Origin: Cryptomeria japonica
Taxonomy: Eukaryota > Streptophyta > Pinopsida > Cupressales > Cupressaceae
Direction of reading: 5' to 3'
DNA: 64,000 nt
NCBI RefSeq assembly: GCF_030272615.1
Contig: NC_081409.1
Coordinates: forward strand, 19,658,260 to 19,722,259
The position numbers and the translations under genes are program-made. The notes beneath the pieces were generated by a model. The model was not told where the DNA came from. It searched no databases and was given only the letters and a program-made list of their open reading frames with translations. Shown here piece after piece: positions 1 to 11,154 of the stretch; positions within the stretch are counted from its first letter, which is position 1; every line of letters begins with the position of its first letter.

Positions 1-159
1 TCCCTCATCATTTTTTCTAACCAATCCCTATGGTTGTTAGGACTAGTCATCTCTCTTATTTGTTGTTGCAAAGTCTTAATTTGTTGAGCTAAACTATCTA
101 TGGATGGTGATGGAATAGGAATGAAAGGGATGAATTCTTCACCTTCCCTATGAAATGCA
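1..159 (-). pseudogene. Edge fragment of a retrotransposon gag-like reading frame
   Basis: Read on the minus strand, one frame is open through this edge segment. It contains a proline/serine stretch followed by a short heptad-like run (LAQQIKTLQQQIREM) and a tryptophan-containing end. This resembles the short coiled coil before the capsid region in the Tat-type Gag proteins elsewhere in the window, where LEQQIRDLQKKVEDM occurs at the same kind of position. The fragment is cut by the window edge and no start or zinc knuckle is visible. It could be chance. The assignment rests on composition only. Confidence 0.25.
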
Positions 160-345
160 TAACGCCATTCCATGATGTTTGATTGATTGGTTTGGACCTA
201 AGATTGCAACAGATAAGATGTTTTCTCCATTTCTCTGAATGTGACAATGTTTTATTTGATGAACTTGACAAACTTGTTTGAGTTGAGGTTGAGTTTGATT
301 GATCCTTTGATTGTGTTTTGGATGTTTGGGGTATGACTTTATAGG

Positions 346-655
346 ACGATAATGAGGACTATGCAAGGACTGATGCAAAGTAAGGGCGTAAATGAGGACT
401 ATAATGAGGATGATAATGAGGACTATGCAAGGACTATAATGAAAGATTATGATGACTATGCAAGGAGTTATGTAAAGATTATGATGACTGTGCAAGCACT
501 ATATGCGAATATTATGATGAATATGCAAGGAGTTATGTGAAGATTATGACGACTGTGCAAGGACTATATGCGAAGATTATGATGAATATGCAAGGAGCTA
601 CGTGAAGATTATGATGACTGTGAAAGGACTATATACAAAGATTATGAGGACGTTA
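346..655. repeat. Minisatellite of a 32/33-bp unit
   Basis: About nine imperfect copies of a unit like GATTATGATGACTATGCAAG plus GAGTTATGTGAA follow each other. In the clearest part (446-640) two variants alternate, giving a 65-bp higher-order period: one has GGAGTTATGTGAA, the other GGACTATATGCGAA. The repeat gives rise to short open frames on both strands, but these are by-products of the period and not genes. Confidence 0.8.
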
Positions 656-1300
656 ACAGGATACAAGTACGTAAAATTTTGGACTTTGTTGGATTGTCAA
701 ATGTTTCAAGGTAGACTCTGTTTCAAATAACTCTGTTTGTAGGACAAGTCTTTTTTTCTTCTATTCTAAGAACACTGTCTGAAGATAAGTATAGCTGGAT
801 GAACTGTGTTCTGACAAACTCAGAGAATTTAGAGATATGTAAGGTAGGGCCTAAAATAGCCCAAAAACTGACTTAATATTGGTCTAGCACAACGATACAC
901 ATAAAAACACATAGGATAATATTAGGCTGGAAAGTGGAAAACATTCAAATAGGCCCTTACAATAAAATACTGAAACAAGATGAACAACTATAGAGTCTGG
1001 CAGCACTGGCTCCACTCCACAACACACACTTCTCAGGCATGCCAATCTCTCTTACCTTGAAGATTCGAAGGCCTTATCACCGAAGGATTTCTATCTCATA
1101 ATGCAAGGTATCTATAGGGCATGATCCGCACTCCCAAAATCAATGAATGTGGGATTTGGGCTACTAAGTTGGTTCTTATTGTAAGTTTCGAGGGGTCTCA
1201 ATCCAACGATAGATTATCAGAGCAAGCCACTTAAGGCTTTAGTTAATCTTATTGGCGTAGGGAAGACCCCCACATATGTCTAATTCACTCAAAACTCTAT
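656..1300. other. Intergenic DNA without recognised gene
   Basis: No open frame with recognisable protein content and no boundary pair are visible. The stretch around 890-1040 contains words seen in the LTR family of element B (a GTGGAAAAC word, and CACACACTTCTCA where B has CACACTTCTCA), so it may be a very old copia-like LTR remnant. I cannot define its ends. Confidence 0.3.
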
Positions 1301-1600
1301 GGCAAGTGCACCAAGATGGTGAACAAAAAGGGGGGTATAAGTGGCCACTTTTTTTTTTCAGAAAACATGTAAACCTGAACTTCAAAGAGATATTTGAAGG
1401 TTATGCACTCAAAACTAGAAGTTGAGCAAATAATAAGAATTGTAGTACTTTGAATCTAGTTTCTAAACTACTAAAGTTTTTAAAAATTGGATAAGATTAA
1501 GAGGGTCGAACCTCTCGCACATGAAAAATTGTTCCTGATTTTTTTAGAAAAAACATAACAGAGCTGTTTTTGTGAGCTGCACAAAATATATAGTTAGATT
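1301..1600 (+). repeat. Dispersed repeat, copy 1 (AAGTGCACCAAGATGGTGA motif)
   Basis: This stretch starts with AAGTGCACCAAGATGGTGA and continues to a conserved AGTGGCCAC plus poly-T, then AGTT..CAAAT, TTTCTAAACT and an AAAAACATAACA end. A diverged copy in the same orientation lies at about 47336-47600, and a short inverted copy at about 42425-42480. No coding content or terminal repeats are visible. The class (SINE, MITE or old LTR fragment) is unknown. Confidence 0.5.
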
Positions 1601-2128
1601 TAGTATTTTGTAAAACCCTTTGATAGGATGATAGATAAGAGTGAGATATAGAAGTTGTGTATTTTTTTGTAATTTTTTGTTGAGTATTTTTGTTTAATGA
1701 TTTTTTGAAGTGATCGCATCCTGAAAAATTTGGTACCTATTCGTGCATTGGGCATAACTTGCATCAAAATAATCGAAAATGCAAACTTAATTTTTAAAAA
1801 GTGTATAGAATCTAGTGTAGAACAATAATATATAATTTATTTTGAATTTGGTCAATTATATCAAAAGTTATTAAAAAAATGGTAGACATATGTCTGTGAG
1901 GACTGTCAAGGCACTGGTAAAGAAAATTAAGTTTACTATGCTAATGTTCTCCAAAAATAGAAAATATTATATGGTTAGAAAGTTGAGAAGACATGTGAGA
2001 TTATGGTAGTGATTTTAGAGATACCCACTTGATCATTTGTAAACTTGATGACGACGAAGTTGAGAAATCATGTTGGAAGATGAAAAAACATGTAAAGGGA
2101 CAAAAATGGAGGGAAAATGGGCTTGCAA
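1601..2128. other. AT-rich intergenic DNA
   Basis: No gene, RNA gene or repeat pair was recognised here. The only open frames are short and have no supporting features. Confidence 0.4.
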
Positions 2129-2376
2129 GCCTTAGGGTCATTTTCCAACCCTCTTACCAAGCCAAAACCCGCACGGGTTTTGATGTGCAAGATAACCTGC
2201 TCGGGTTTTGAAAAACAAAAAAGTACCATTCATAGTTCTACATAACCCGTATGCCTTAGGGTCGTTTTCCAACCCTCTTACCAAGCCAAAACCAGCACGG
2301 GTTTTGATGTGCAAGATAACCTGCTTGGGTTTTGAAAAACAAAAAGTACCATTCATAGTTCTACATAACCCATATG
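2129..2376. repeat. 124-bp direct tandem duplication with CCCGCACGGG-type words
   Basis: The unit beginning GCCTTAGGGTC at 2129 is repeated from 2253 with only a few differences. Each unit contains near-palindromic words such as AAAACCCGCACGGGTTTTG and ends in CATAACCC. A further word AACCCGTACGGGTT lies just downstream at about 2417. Related CATAACCCGTATGGGTTATG words recur at 42210-42420, on the other side of element A. Confidence 0.85.
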
Positions 2377-2391
2377 GGTTATGTAGAACTA
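2356..2391. repeat. 36-bp perfect palindrome
   Basis: Positions 2356-2391 are exactly self-complementary. The left arm reads TAGTTCTACATAACCCAT and the right arm is its reverse complement, with no spacer. A related palindrome lies at 42213-42252. There the arm word ACATAAC has become GCATAAC, and the opposite arm has changed to match. Confidence 0.9.
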
Positions 2392-2548
2392 AAACCATCA
2401 TTTTGAGTTTTACAAAACCCGTACGGGTTATGAAGACATCAAAATGTATTCTTGTAAACTTAGCATTTACTACAAATATGTATAGACATACATATAAAAT
2501 ATATTTTTATGTATGTATATATGCATATCTATAGTTATATATACATAT

Positions 2549-2553
2549 ATGTA
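2549..2553. repeat. Target-site duplication of element A (ATGTA), left copy
   Basis: ATGTA directly precedes the left LTR of element A, and the same five bases directly follow its right LTR at 40136-40140. A 5-bp duplication is what Ty3 integrases make. The match fixes the outer limits of the 37.6-kb nested structure. Confidence 0.85.
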
Positions 2554-3784
2554 TATAATGTCACCAAAATATAATGGTGGGTGAATAATGTGTGAATGAG
2601 AGATCAAAAGGAAAACTACCCTTTCCCTCCAAGGAGAGATGAGAGTTTCACTACGGATTTCCCTTCAAACACTTTTCACCTATTACATTGGAAGAGGGGG
2701 GCAAAATTCACTAGATTCAACCTCCAAAGAAGAAGATAGAATTCTGAATGAAATGGGAATGATAAGTTAATCCCCTCTTCCTTTTTGAAATGGAAAGGAA
2801 TTGATTGCATTATGTATAGAAACTAAGTGCAAAAGTGACAAAGAATTGATTATAACTTTAGATTGGATTATAGGATGAAGTTGTGCACTTGGATCTGATA
2901 GTAATATGTCAAGACGAAGTCGTCCTGCAAATTTGAGGAAAAGTTGTCTAGATCATGGTGGGAATATACACGGTCCTCTGAAAAATCCGCGAAATGAAAA
3001 GGGTTTTTCTACCTTTGCAAATGGAGTCCAAATCTGAAAGTACAGCTGCGCACCTGCAACCTACACACAAAAAAAAGAGGAAAAGGGGTTGGGATTGGGA
3101 GTTTGCCTTCAAGTGAAACCCCAGTTTTGGAATTAACCAAGTAATGAAAGAAATTACTTGCAAGCAAATGCAAATGAAAGACTAAAATATAAATCACCTC
3201 AAGGGAGGTTGTGATAGAAGTATTGATAGAAATGCTTGTGTGGAATTGAATGTTGGAATCAATCTCCTCTTCAATGGTTGAATCCTTGACTTGAATGGAA
3301 CACCTAGCCTTGAAGATAGACTTGAGAATGCTCAATGCTAGAAAGGAATGCTTGAATGCTTGATCTCATGTAAACTTCCCACTCATCCAACTAATCCAAC
3401 TTATTCAAATGAGAGGGAAAATACAACTTAAATGCTTGTTAATTAGGGTTAATGAAACTAATTTTCATCATAAGCCAACATCGGGGAAGTTTTTCCACTC
3501 ACTATACAACCTTCAATCCAAGCTCAGGAAAGGGTCCTACCCCAAAATAGGGTATGGAAAGAGGTGACACATCCCTATCCTAGGAGGATAGGGGTGCCAT
3601 GCCCCTCTCCTACCCCTTTCTCCAGGGCAGAGTGCAAACAGGGTGGTGCAGAGGCCAAGGGAGAAGCAAATTTTGAGGGTTGAGCAGTCTCCTGTCTCCG
3701 ATCAGGCTAAGGAATTTGATTTTGCATGCATGAGGACCCTAATGCGGTCAAAAATTTCTAGGGTCACAATTTTATGAGACTACA
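2554..3784 (-). repeat. Element A 3' LTR
   Basis: This LTR matches 38874-40135 along its length, including the CCAAGGAGAGATGAG region and the block of CCCCTATCCTAGGAGG words at 3530-3650. It is about 31 bp shorter than the other LTR, explained largely by one missing copy of the GGGTGCCATGCCCCTATCC repeat unit. It ends at GACTACA next to a polypurine tract. The outer end reads TATAATGTCACC where the other copy has TGTAATTTCACC. Confidence 0.85.
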
Positions 3785-3804
3785 TTTAGCCCCCCCACTT
3801 TAGC
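3785..3804 (-). other. Polypurine tract of element A
   Basis: On the minus strand AAAGTGGGGGGGCTAAA stands directly before the TG of the 3' LTR. This is the expected place and composition for the plus-strand primer of reverse transcription. Confidence 0.75.
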
Positions 3805-4436
3805 AGGAGTATGAGCGTACACCAATACTGCTGGTAAAGTACAAGGAAACAAGATTGAAAGACTTTTACCACATCAAGGAGGCAAGATGCGCCAAGCCCC
3901 CAGTGGACTTAGGATCTTACGACTTTGATTAACAAAGTAAAAGGGAAGATCGAGAAGGGGAGAACCATGACTGCAAGTAGAAAAGTTCCCCTCACTATGA
4001 GTCATAAAAGCAAGGATACCACAAATTACAAACCAACAAAGTTCACTAAGTAATTCTAAGTATCAAGAAGGAAAATATGAACGGAGTGTATGCCCCCATG
4101 TTAAAGTGATTGTGCGCCTTATTGGGAACAATTGTTGTAAGGTAGGATACACCCAAGAGAGAGAGAAGAGAGGGAACACATTATCGCAAGGATTTAGCCC
4201 CCAATCGAGGCATAAACCCAAGGATAATGAACACAAAACATGAGGTACGAGGTAGTTTTGCTTTCCTCGGGGTCAGTATGTTGTATGATAACTCATGTAT
4301 ATCATGTATGTATATGTGCATATAATAATCATCATTCCCCAAAGAAGGACACTACCTTAGAAGAAAGGGAAGAGGATATCTTTTGAGTGAACATGAAAGA
4401 GACCAAGAAAAGATCTCAATGTTTTGCATCATCCCC
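3805..4436 (-). other. Element A 3' non-coding region
   Basis: This lies between the polypurine tract and the insertion point of element B. No open frame of any length on the minus strand shows RT, RNase H or integrase motifs. The sequence continues on the far side of element B at 12098. Confidence 0.55.
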
Positions 4437-6189
4437 TTTTGGAATCCAAGAACACTAAGAGGGGGGTGAAACAATGTTAAGGATTAGCATGCTTTCAGAA
4501 TGAATCGTAGTAGGAGAAGCTACGACATTATTATAGCGGGGCTAGTCCAGTAGAATAGGGAGTTTTTGAGCTGGGATGGAGGGTAAGCCCTTTCCTACTA
4601 AAAAAAGAGGCAGCTGAGACGTAATCCTTGATCCCATAATCGAGGTGGTATCGATATGGAGTGAGAAAGTTTCATATCTATGTACACAGCTATTCCATGC
4701 ATGGCGATTTCCATCTGTTGAACGGAGAAACAATTCTAGTTGCCGAGTATATCTAAGTAATCCTGCTAAGGAGCCAATTATAGAGCCTACTCCTATAGAA
4801 ACTGGTGGAGACCCTACTGTCCCCCTTGGAGAGCGAGAAGAGAGAAACTTTATCAGCCTTGGAGTGAGTAAAGAAATGCGATGATCAATGGATACCTTTA
4901 GAACTTTTTAGTACAGTTAAAGCAACAGATCCTCCAGGGAAACCCATAATCTGAACTAGGCTAGCTTCGTATTGCCTAGGGAGTACTCATGTGGTGTGCC
5001 CGGGGGCCTCCCCATATCATTTCATGTGACCCTGATGAATCGATTCATTGAAGGTGTTTACCGCATCTACATGGCCATACCCACTCCCCCTGTAGCTTTT
5101 AAAACCAATTCTTTCAGGGACTCCTTATCTGATAAGGCATCTCTCCCAACTATAGTATAGTAGGCCGCCTGAGCCCGGGAACTTGTTCACCTGAGGGGAA
5201 TGAAATGTATACATCCCATGCCCTTCTTTTCGTGGGAAGCGATAGTTGGGTGGGAGGGACTCGATAGTTATGTTGGGTGGGCCCCTACTGTTCTAAGGTG
5301 AACGGGATTATGAAACTGAACGTCCCACCCCTTACCTTAAACATGCATTCACCAACCGGTATACTGGTACATATATAATTGAAATAAGTAAAGAAACCAA
5401 TAAGCCAATTACATAAATGAATACCATAACACACATAATTATATGTGGAAAACCTCAAAGAGGAAAACCACGGTGGGATGTGTGACCCACAATATCAATC
5501 CATTGGCCATATGAAGAGATATTACAAAATATAGGGGCCTACACTTGCAGGAAGGTTATAGCCTACAACACACTTCTCAATCACAAAAGGACCCTCACTG
5601 ACTACATAGAAATCCAAACTACAGTCCAGAGAAATGATTGAACTGCAATGATAGCATCTTTTATACTTGAATATAGTTTCGGTTAAGCTCTATCTGTTCT
5701 GGTCTGAAACCCTTACCAGAATACCCTCTTACATAAATATCTCGCATACATGATCTCTCTCATATATTTTGCATCTCCATTACATTCCATAACCTTACAT
5801 ATCCATATCCTTTCCTATACACACATACTTGATACAAAATGATCTAATCAACTGACCTATATATACCCCTTTACAGTCCATCATGCCTTATGTCGGCTTA
5901 CAAAGATAATTACAATATGAATATACATGTCAGCTCAATAACATAAACACATGAATATAAAAAATAATTGCCGATGCCAGTTCTCCCAAATGATGTGGGC
6001 CTCCAATACCAATAACCTAATGAAGTCATGCATCCTGCAATTCCAGTAACCAAAGAATTCCTTCCAACCTCGATGTTGGTGTCGGTGAAGTGTCTGTCGC
6101 TACACAACTAAACCAAAATATGAAGCTGAAACATGTTGCCATCAATGACAACATATTGAAACCAACCAATTGAGTGTGAATTGCCAACA
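4437..6189 (-). repeat. Element B 3' LTR, interrupted by an 865-bp insert
   Basis: The first 34 bp (4437-4470) and the part from about 5336 to 6189 align with the intact LTR at 11155-12092. Between them lies unrelated sequence. The outer end has TTTTGG where TGTTGG is expected. The inner end is CCAACA at 6184-6189, directly followed by the polypurine tract. Confidence 0.75.
4471..5335. other. Foreign block inside the element B LTR, possibly organellar DNA
   Basis: This block has no counterpart in the other LTR of element B. It is visibly richer in G+C than its surroundings, with words such as GCCCGGGGGCCTCCCC. On the minus strand a frame from about 4884 to 4542 is open for more than 100 codons and includes PPVSIGVGSIIGSLAG. 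On the plus strand 4972-5160 is open for 62 codons. Neither is recognised. GC content and style recall plant mitochondrial intergenic DNA, so a nuclear organellar insertion is one possibility. No flanking duplication is evident. Confidence 0.35.
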
Positions 6190-6206
6190 ATCTCCTCCTT
6201 TGGCAT
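6190..6206 (-). other. Polypurine tract of element B
   Basis: The minus strand reads CCAAAGGAGGAGAT immediately before the TGTTGG start of the 3' LTR, as expected for a plus-strand primer. Confidence 0.7.
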
Positions 6207-6439
6207 TGATGGCAACACTCATGTGAAAAATGATCATGGTTTCCATCTACCGGTTTCATATAGAGCCTACTCCCCCTGAGCTGAATATCCATTTGAACAA
6301 AATACTCCATATCTCCTAAATATTTTTCATCTATACTCCCCCTTTGACATCAATGCCAAAAATACCAAAAACTAGGACGAAGGATGAAAGACTGTACAAT
6401 GAATATGTCCTAATATACCTTACTGAAGCTGAATATATT

Positions 6440-9400
6440 TGAAAATATCTGGATAGGCCTTCTCCAAAATCTCTAGATAAGTATCCCAACCTAATTTGAA
6501 AGTTCCAGAAATAGATATAAGTCCATTTAGCATATGGGCATATGACTCTTTCTCATTAAGCTTTTCTGGTGTGGGCTTGCCAACCATATCTATACACTCC
6601 TTATGTACACTTAATTAATCCAATCGGGGACTCACCAATCCTCTAAGACCCCTATCTCTCCTTATGATTTTATCTTTTTCCCTCTCAAGAGCTAAAAATT
6701 GGGCTTCCAAAACCAAAATATGACCATCTATAGATGTAGTCAATGAATGTGAACCATCAAAAGAATTGACTATACCTACAATCTCCTCCTGAATATCCTT
6801 AATCCTTTTATCTATTTCAGTTGTGAGTAAACCTATATTACAACATACTCTGTAGATATTCGTACACTACCTTAAAGCATTGTCAATCAACTTCAACTTA
6901 TCATTAATCTCCTTCCTCTTCAACTCAATCATTTGATCAAATGTATCTCTCTTTGCCTGTGTAAACCTCTTCAGTGCCTATCGGTTTGATATTTGTTGTA
7001 AAGCCTGAAAGTCCTTTGAAATGTGCTTTGTGATTGTTTTAAGCTTATCGGATGGGCTTGCTTCATTGTCAAATTTTCACTTTGGGACAAGTCTATGCAA
7101 AATAGTGATAGATTGATCAATAACCTCTTTATCCATAGATCCCTCCTTCATCATTTTTTGTGTAGCCATTATCATGAGTTCAATAGAACTCATCTTAGTT
7201 ATGATTTGTTTTTCAACATGCGAGGTGTCAATTGACAAAAATGACGGGCTCACTATCGGTTCCCTACCAAACTCCCCTTTCTTCTCCTCTGACGGTTTAA
7301 CTTTTATAGCTTACTCAATTGCATTGGTGGCTTCACCACTTGGTGCAATCTCAGTAACTATTGGTTCCTCCCTAGGAACTATGTCCTCATCCTGTACACT
7401 CTGATCCAAAGGACTATTGTCCTCAACATTAGTAACCTATACATTAGCAACCTTTGCACTCTTTGATTCTATTGGTATCTCAACATTTGCATGTACATTA
7501 GTCTCTATCGGGGGCTCTATATCCAATATCTTAATATTTTTCAAAATTGAGGGTGAAGTACCCACAATACCTTTACCTTTCCCTTCAACCGGGATATCTG
7601 TAGTATCTGTCTTAGGTTCATGTGAAGTATAAAAACCATGGTTTTCTTCAAAGAACCTAACCCATGCCTTGTGTGTCTCCTTGACTATTTCATTGACCTT
7701 ACCTAACAAAAGACTAATTATTCTATTCTTGTTGTGAAAGATTTTCCTATCTGCAACTTCAAGTGTCTTGTCCATCTCCTCTAGTGTAATAGAAACACAA
7801 ATAGATAACAACTATTGAATCTTTATATGCCTATCCCCTTCTATTGCTTATAATCTTGTATCATCTAATATGTCATATAACTATGCCGGTATTTGGTTTT
7901 TAATTTCTAACAAGGCTTTCTTATATATATCCAAATACAACAAAACTGATTCCTCTACTCTCTGTTCATCATTATCCAAATGCTCATAATTAAATTGCAC
8001 ATTATTCAACATACCATTTTTAGTTATTTCATCAACTAATTTTGCACAAGTCTTGGGTGGAATGATAGTTACATTACCAGATACAAGTGTAAGATTGGTG
8101 TCATCTTTGTTGTACCTTCTTCCAGTACCAGATGGGGCTAAAGGTATTTCTTTTGGTGCTCGTTTCTATGCCGGTACCCCGATAGTAATTTTCCTAACCG
8201 GTTGCTTCTTTGCTTCTACCTTAGTCTCTTCAGTTTTCTTCCTTAATACCCTTTTGAATGCTAAGGGTGTGTCATCATCAGATCTAGATTCTACTACAAT
8301 TGTCTCAATGAATATTTCTGGTTCTTTCCTTTTTCTCCCTTTCTCCGGAACAACATCAATTAATGCCTTAATGTCCCATGAAACCTTTTCAATAAATTTA
8401 CTTGCCTTGCCCTCCTACTTCTCCCTCTTCTTCCAGTTGAACTCAGTTTCAACCTATTGCTTTTTATGCTTAGCAGTACCAAAGGTTTTTATAGTTTCAT
8501 CAATAGGTGCATCAATTAGCATCTGTGCATATGCATCTAGAATTTATGCGTCAACTTCATAACCCATTTCCTCAATTTAAATATTTTGGGGCCTTACAAC
8601 TTCCATCAAAGTTTCATATTTCTTGACCATGAAGCATATCTCGGTTGAGTACTTCTCAACAATGTGCTTTGGAACCCTCTCCCTATAATTCATAGCCTTC
8701 TGAAATGCTTTAAAGTAACCCCACACTTTTCCCTCTCTTTGACTACCCAATGTAGAAATTGATTGTTTTAGTTGCCTCCCTAACGGGATATCGAATGCCC
8801 ATTGTCTCTTCCCAAAACCAGGAGTCTCATTAATAAAAAACAACATTAAACAGACAATTAGGTTACCATACCAGAATGTTCCTTTCTTCTCTCCTTTGAT
8901 CTTTTCTAGGTTAATCAATAATTCATCCAACATCCAACCACATAGATCTAACTTCTCATTCTCCCTCATCATTTTATGAGCTGCATAAATGCAAGAGCCA
9001 GAAATAAAATTCAGTTGGTTTGATTGAGTTACATTATAACCAATGACAATGCTTTCAAATCTAATATCTCTATCGGTGATAGTACTAATCCTCATTGATC
9101 GCTTGTCTGATGTTGCACCGATGATCTTATTGACCTGATCATTAGAAACCTTCTTCTTGGGACATTTTCCAACCTGTGGTAAATTGGTGATGGCCTCCTT
9201 TGAAATATTATATGGTCTATCTAACCAGATAAATTGTCCATGCACTCTTCTCAAAACATACCTCACAATCTCATCTTCAAATTTCAGAATATCCAAAATG
9301 CTGGTAAACCCTAGATCCTCAATGTGTTTGTACTCAAGCTTAATCTTTCCAGAATCCCCCATTAACTCATTCATGTACATGCTCTTAATATCACTCATTC

Positions 9401-9605
9401 CTAAATCCTCAATATGACAGTGAATGTAAGCTCTGACATCTTCAACATACACGACTCCTTCTGAGAGATGGGAAAATGCACCAACTGAATTGTCCAGGGT
9501 AGCAATATGTAGATATCACTTGAAAATAGGCCTGGGATGGTCCTTGACCTCAAATACAATAGGATTTGCAATAAACATAGGTACAGATGATGATCCCACT
9601 TCCAT
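6440..9605 (-). pseudogene. Element B second ORF, about 1,050 codons, unrecognised, decayed
   Basis: A single minus-strand frame starting with Met at 9605 can be followed down to about 6440, interrupted by roughly 14 stops. The largest open part (9452-8577, 291 codons) contains WLDRPYNISKEAITNLPQVG, a cysteine/tryptophan-containing middle and a basic C-terminal end. Downstream it becomes rich in Lys, Glu and Ser/Thr, with charged helical stretches. Most stops are TAG or TAA, which C-to-T change at CAG or CAA codons could produce. I recognise no enzyme motif. The N-terminal part faintly recalls plant-mobile-domain-like proteins, but this is not secure. It lies downstream of the zinc-knuckle ORF on the same strand, so it was probably part of the element's own coding set. 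Confidence 0.5.
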
Positions 9606-10073
9606 GATGAAAGATAAATACCTGTAAATTGTTGTCGGTGAAAAACCCTAAAGAACTCTTCTGATCGCTGGTGAAATCGCTCAAGATGATATCAATCGCA
9701 CTAATTCACCTTAGACTTCCTCTAAATCACTTTGAATTGCTCTAAATGCAAAGTGATCAGAAATATAGTGAATTCATCCTTTTAACCTCTAAGAAACCCT
9801 AATCTGTCATTGATATGAATGATTTCCAATGGAAGATACCAGATCTCAATCAAACATATACATGTCGGATAAGCATCTCCAATGTCTGGAACATCTTCCA
9901 GAACCTCTTCCCGGGGCATATGCACTATCTTCATGAATTTTGCCTACCCCTATGGCATTTGCCTTAGTTACCAGATGAGATTCCTGCTGATGCAGGAGCA
10001 ACCTCCTATGTTAGTTGAGTAACCGGTGCATTTCCATTTAATAAATTGTTCTTCTAACTTCCTGACCCATCTC
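9606..10073 (-). other. Spacer between the two ORFs of element B
   Basis: No motif or long frame is visible between the zinc-knuckle ORF and the second ORF. The sequence is moderately AT-rich. It could include the end of the first ORF, whose last conserved part reads KLEEQFIKWK after a stop. Confidence 0.4.
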
Positions 10074-11095
10074 TAGGTATGATCTTGCCGGATTTCATTA
10101 ATCTTCTCTTTTCCTTTCTCATTTGATCCATTATTACCAATCGGTGGATTTGTACTTCTACAGAACTTATCAATATGTCCAACCTCATTACATGCATAAC
10201 ATGTAACATTATTCTTTTGAATTGATTTGCTAAAACCGATATAATTGCTTGACCTGCACTAATTAGCCATATGTCCAAATTTTCCACATGCATAACATTT
10301 AACATTCATTCTGCAATCTTCTATCTTATGACCATACTTATTGCATTTAGAACATTGACCGGGAGCAAAATCAAGGTTCTGATTTGCTCTATTTCTACAT
10401 TGCCTAGCTATGTGACCAAATTTATTACAAACAAAGCATCTACCATTAAATTTGTAAGCATTAAGCTGCCTTACCAGTGCCTTATGGTTTTGATCTTCAT
10501 TTGCAGTACCAGAACTTTGACCTTGTTCAAATCCAAGTCCACTAGAATCTCCATTCTGCCTTTGTCTTTTCAATAAATCATCTAGCTGTGCTGAACTAAT
10601 CTTGAATTTTTCTTTATACTCACTTGCAATAGCCAGATCATCTCTCAGAATTATCATTTGTCTCTCAAGTTCTTGTTCATTACTTTGGGCTTGTACTAAA
10701 TCAATTCTCAGCATATCATTTTCATGAACCAACCTTCCACATTCTTCAAAATTATTTTTCAGAGATACAACAAGATTTTCTTCCTTTTTCTTTCGGTCCT
10801 CAATCTCTTTAGACATCCTCATAGTTATAGCTTGCATTTCATTCCTCATAACCATGTTCTCCTGACTCAACTTCAGAAATCTCTCATTAAGGGCATCTTT
10901 ATCTTCATTATCCTTATTCTACAAAAGTTCCTCTCTCCTGGCTTGAACAAATGATAGTCTCTCCTGTAGGACAAGAATGAATTCCTGAGCAAAATTTAAT
11001 TCATCTTGTAACTTCAAGTTCTTCAACCTTTCAGCATCATAATCTTCAAGTGCCACCTCAAGTTGCTTCTCCAAACTCATATCCATGAATTCCAT
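10074..11095 (-). pseudogene. Element B Gag-like protein: long coiled coil plus four CCHC zinc knuckles
   Basis: From Met at 11095 (just inside the primer site) the minus strand encodes about 340 residues. The N-terminal two-thirds is strongly helical and charged, with heptad-like content (for example LEKQLEVALEDYDAERLKN). A Gln/Ser-rich linker follows, then four knuckles of the CX2CX4HX4C type: CFVCNKFGHIARQC, CSKCNKYGHKIEDC, CYACGKFGHMAN (last Cys after a stop) and CYACNEVGHIDKFC. Zinc knuckles of this kind bind RNA in Gag nucleocapsids. Two TAG stops break it, after REELL and after HMAN. No capsid motif is recognisable, so the coiled coil may replace or hide it. Position right after the primer site supports a Gag role. 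Confidence 0.7.
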
Positions 11096-11140
11096 ATTCA
11101 GGATCTTCCTCAAGTTGTTAAACTTCCTCCGAGGCACAAG

Positions 11141-11152
11141 GCTCAGATACCA
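11141..11152 (-). other. Primer-binding site of element B (Met-type)
   Basis: The minus strand reads TGGTATCTGAGC two bases after the end of the 5' LTR. This differs in one base from the TGGTATCAGAGC site complementary to plant initiator tRNA-Met. Confidence 0.75.
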
Positions 11153-11154
11153 AT

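Noticed and set aside
346-655. CRISPR-like or coding interpretation of the 32/33-bp repeats
   Set aside because: The copies are contiguous without unique spacers, in a eukaryotic repeat context. It is a minisatellite.
3785-4436. Hidden reverse transcriptase or integrase in the tail of element A
   Set aside because: No YxDD, LPQG-like, HHCC or DDE-type motif could be found in any minus-strand frame of this part or of 12098-12638.
8053-8562. 169-codon plus-strand open frame in element B
   Set aside because: It is the mirror of the Lys/Glu-rich minus-strand ORF and has no recognisable content. The minus-strand frame continues into the neighbouring coding segments in phase.
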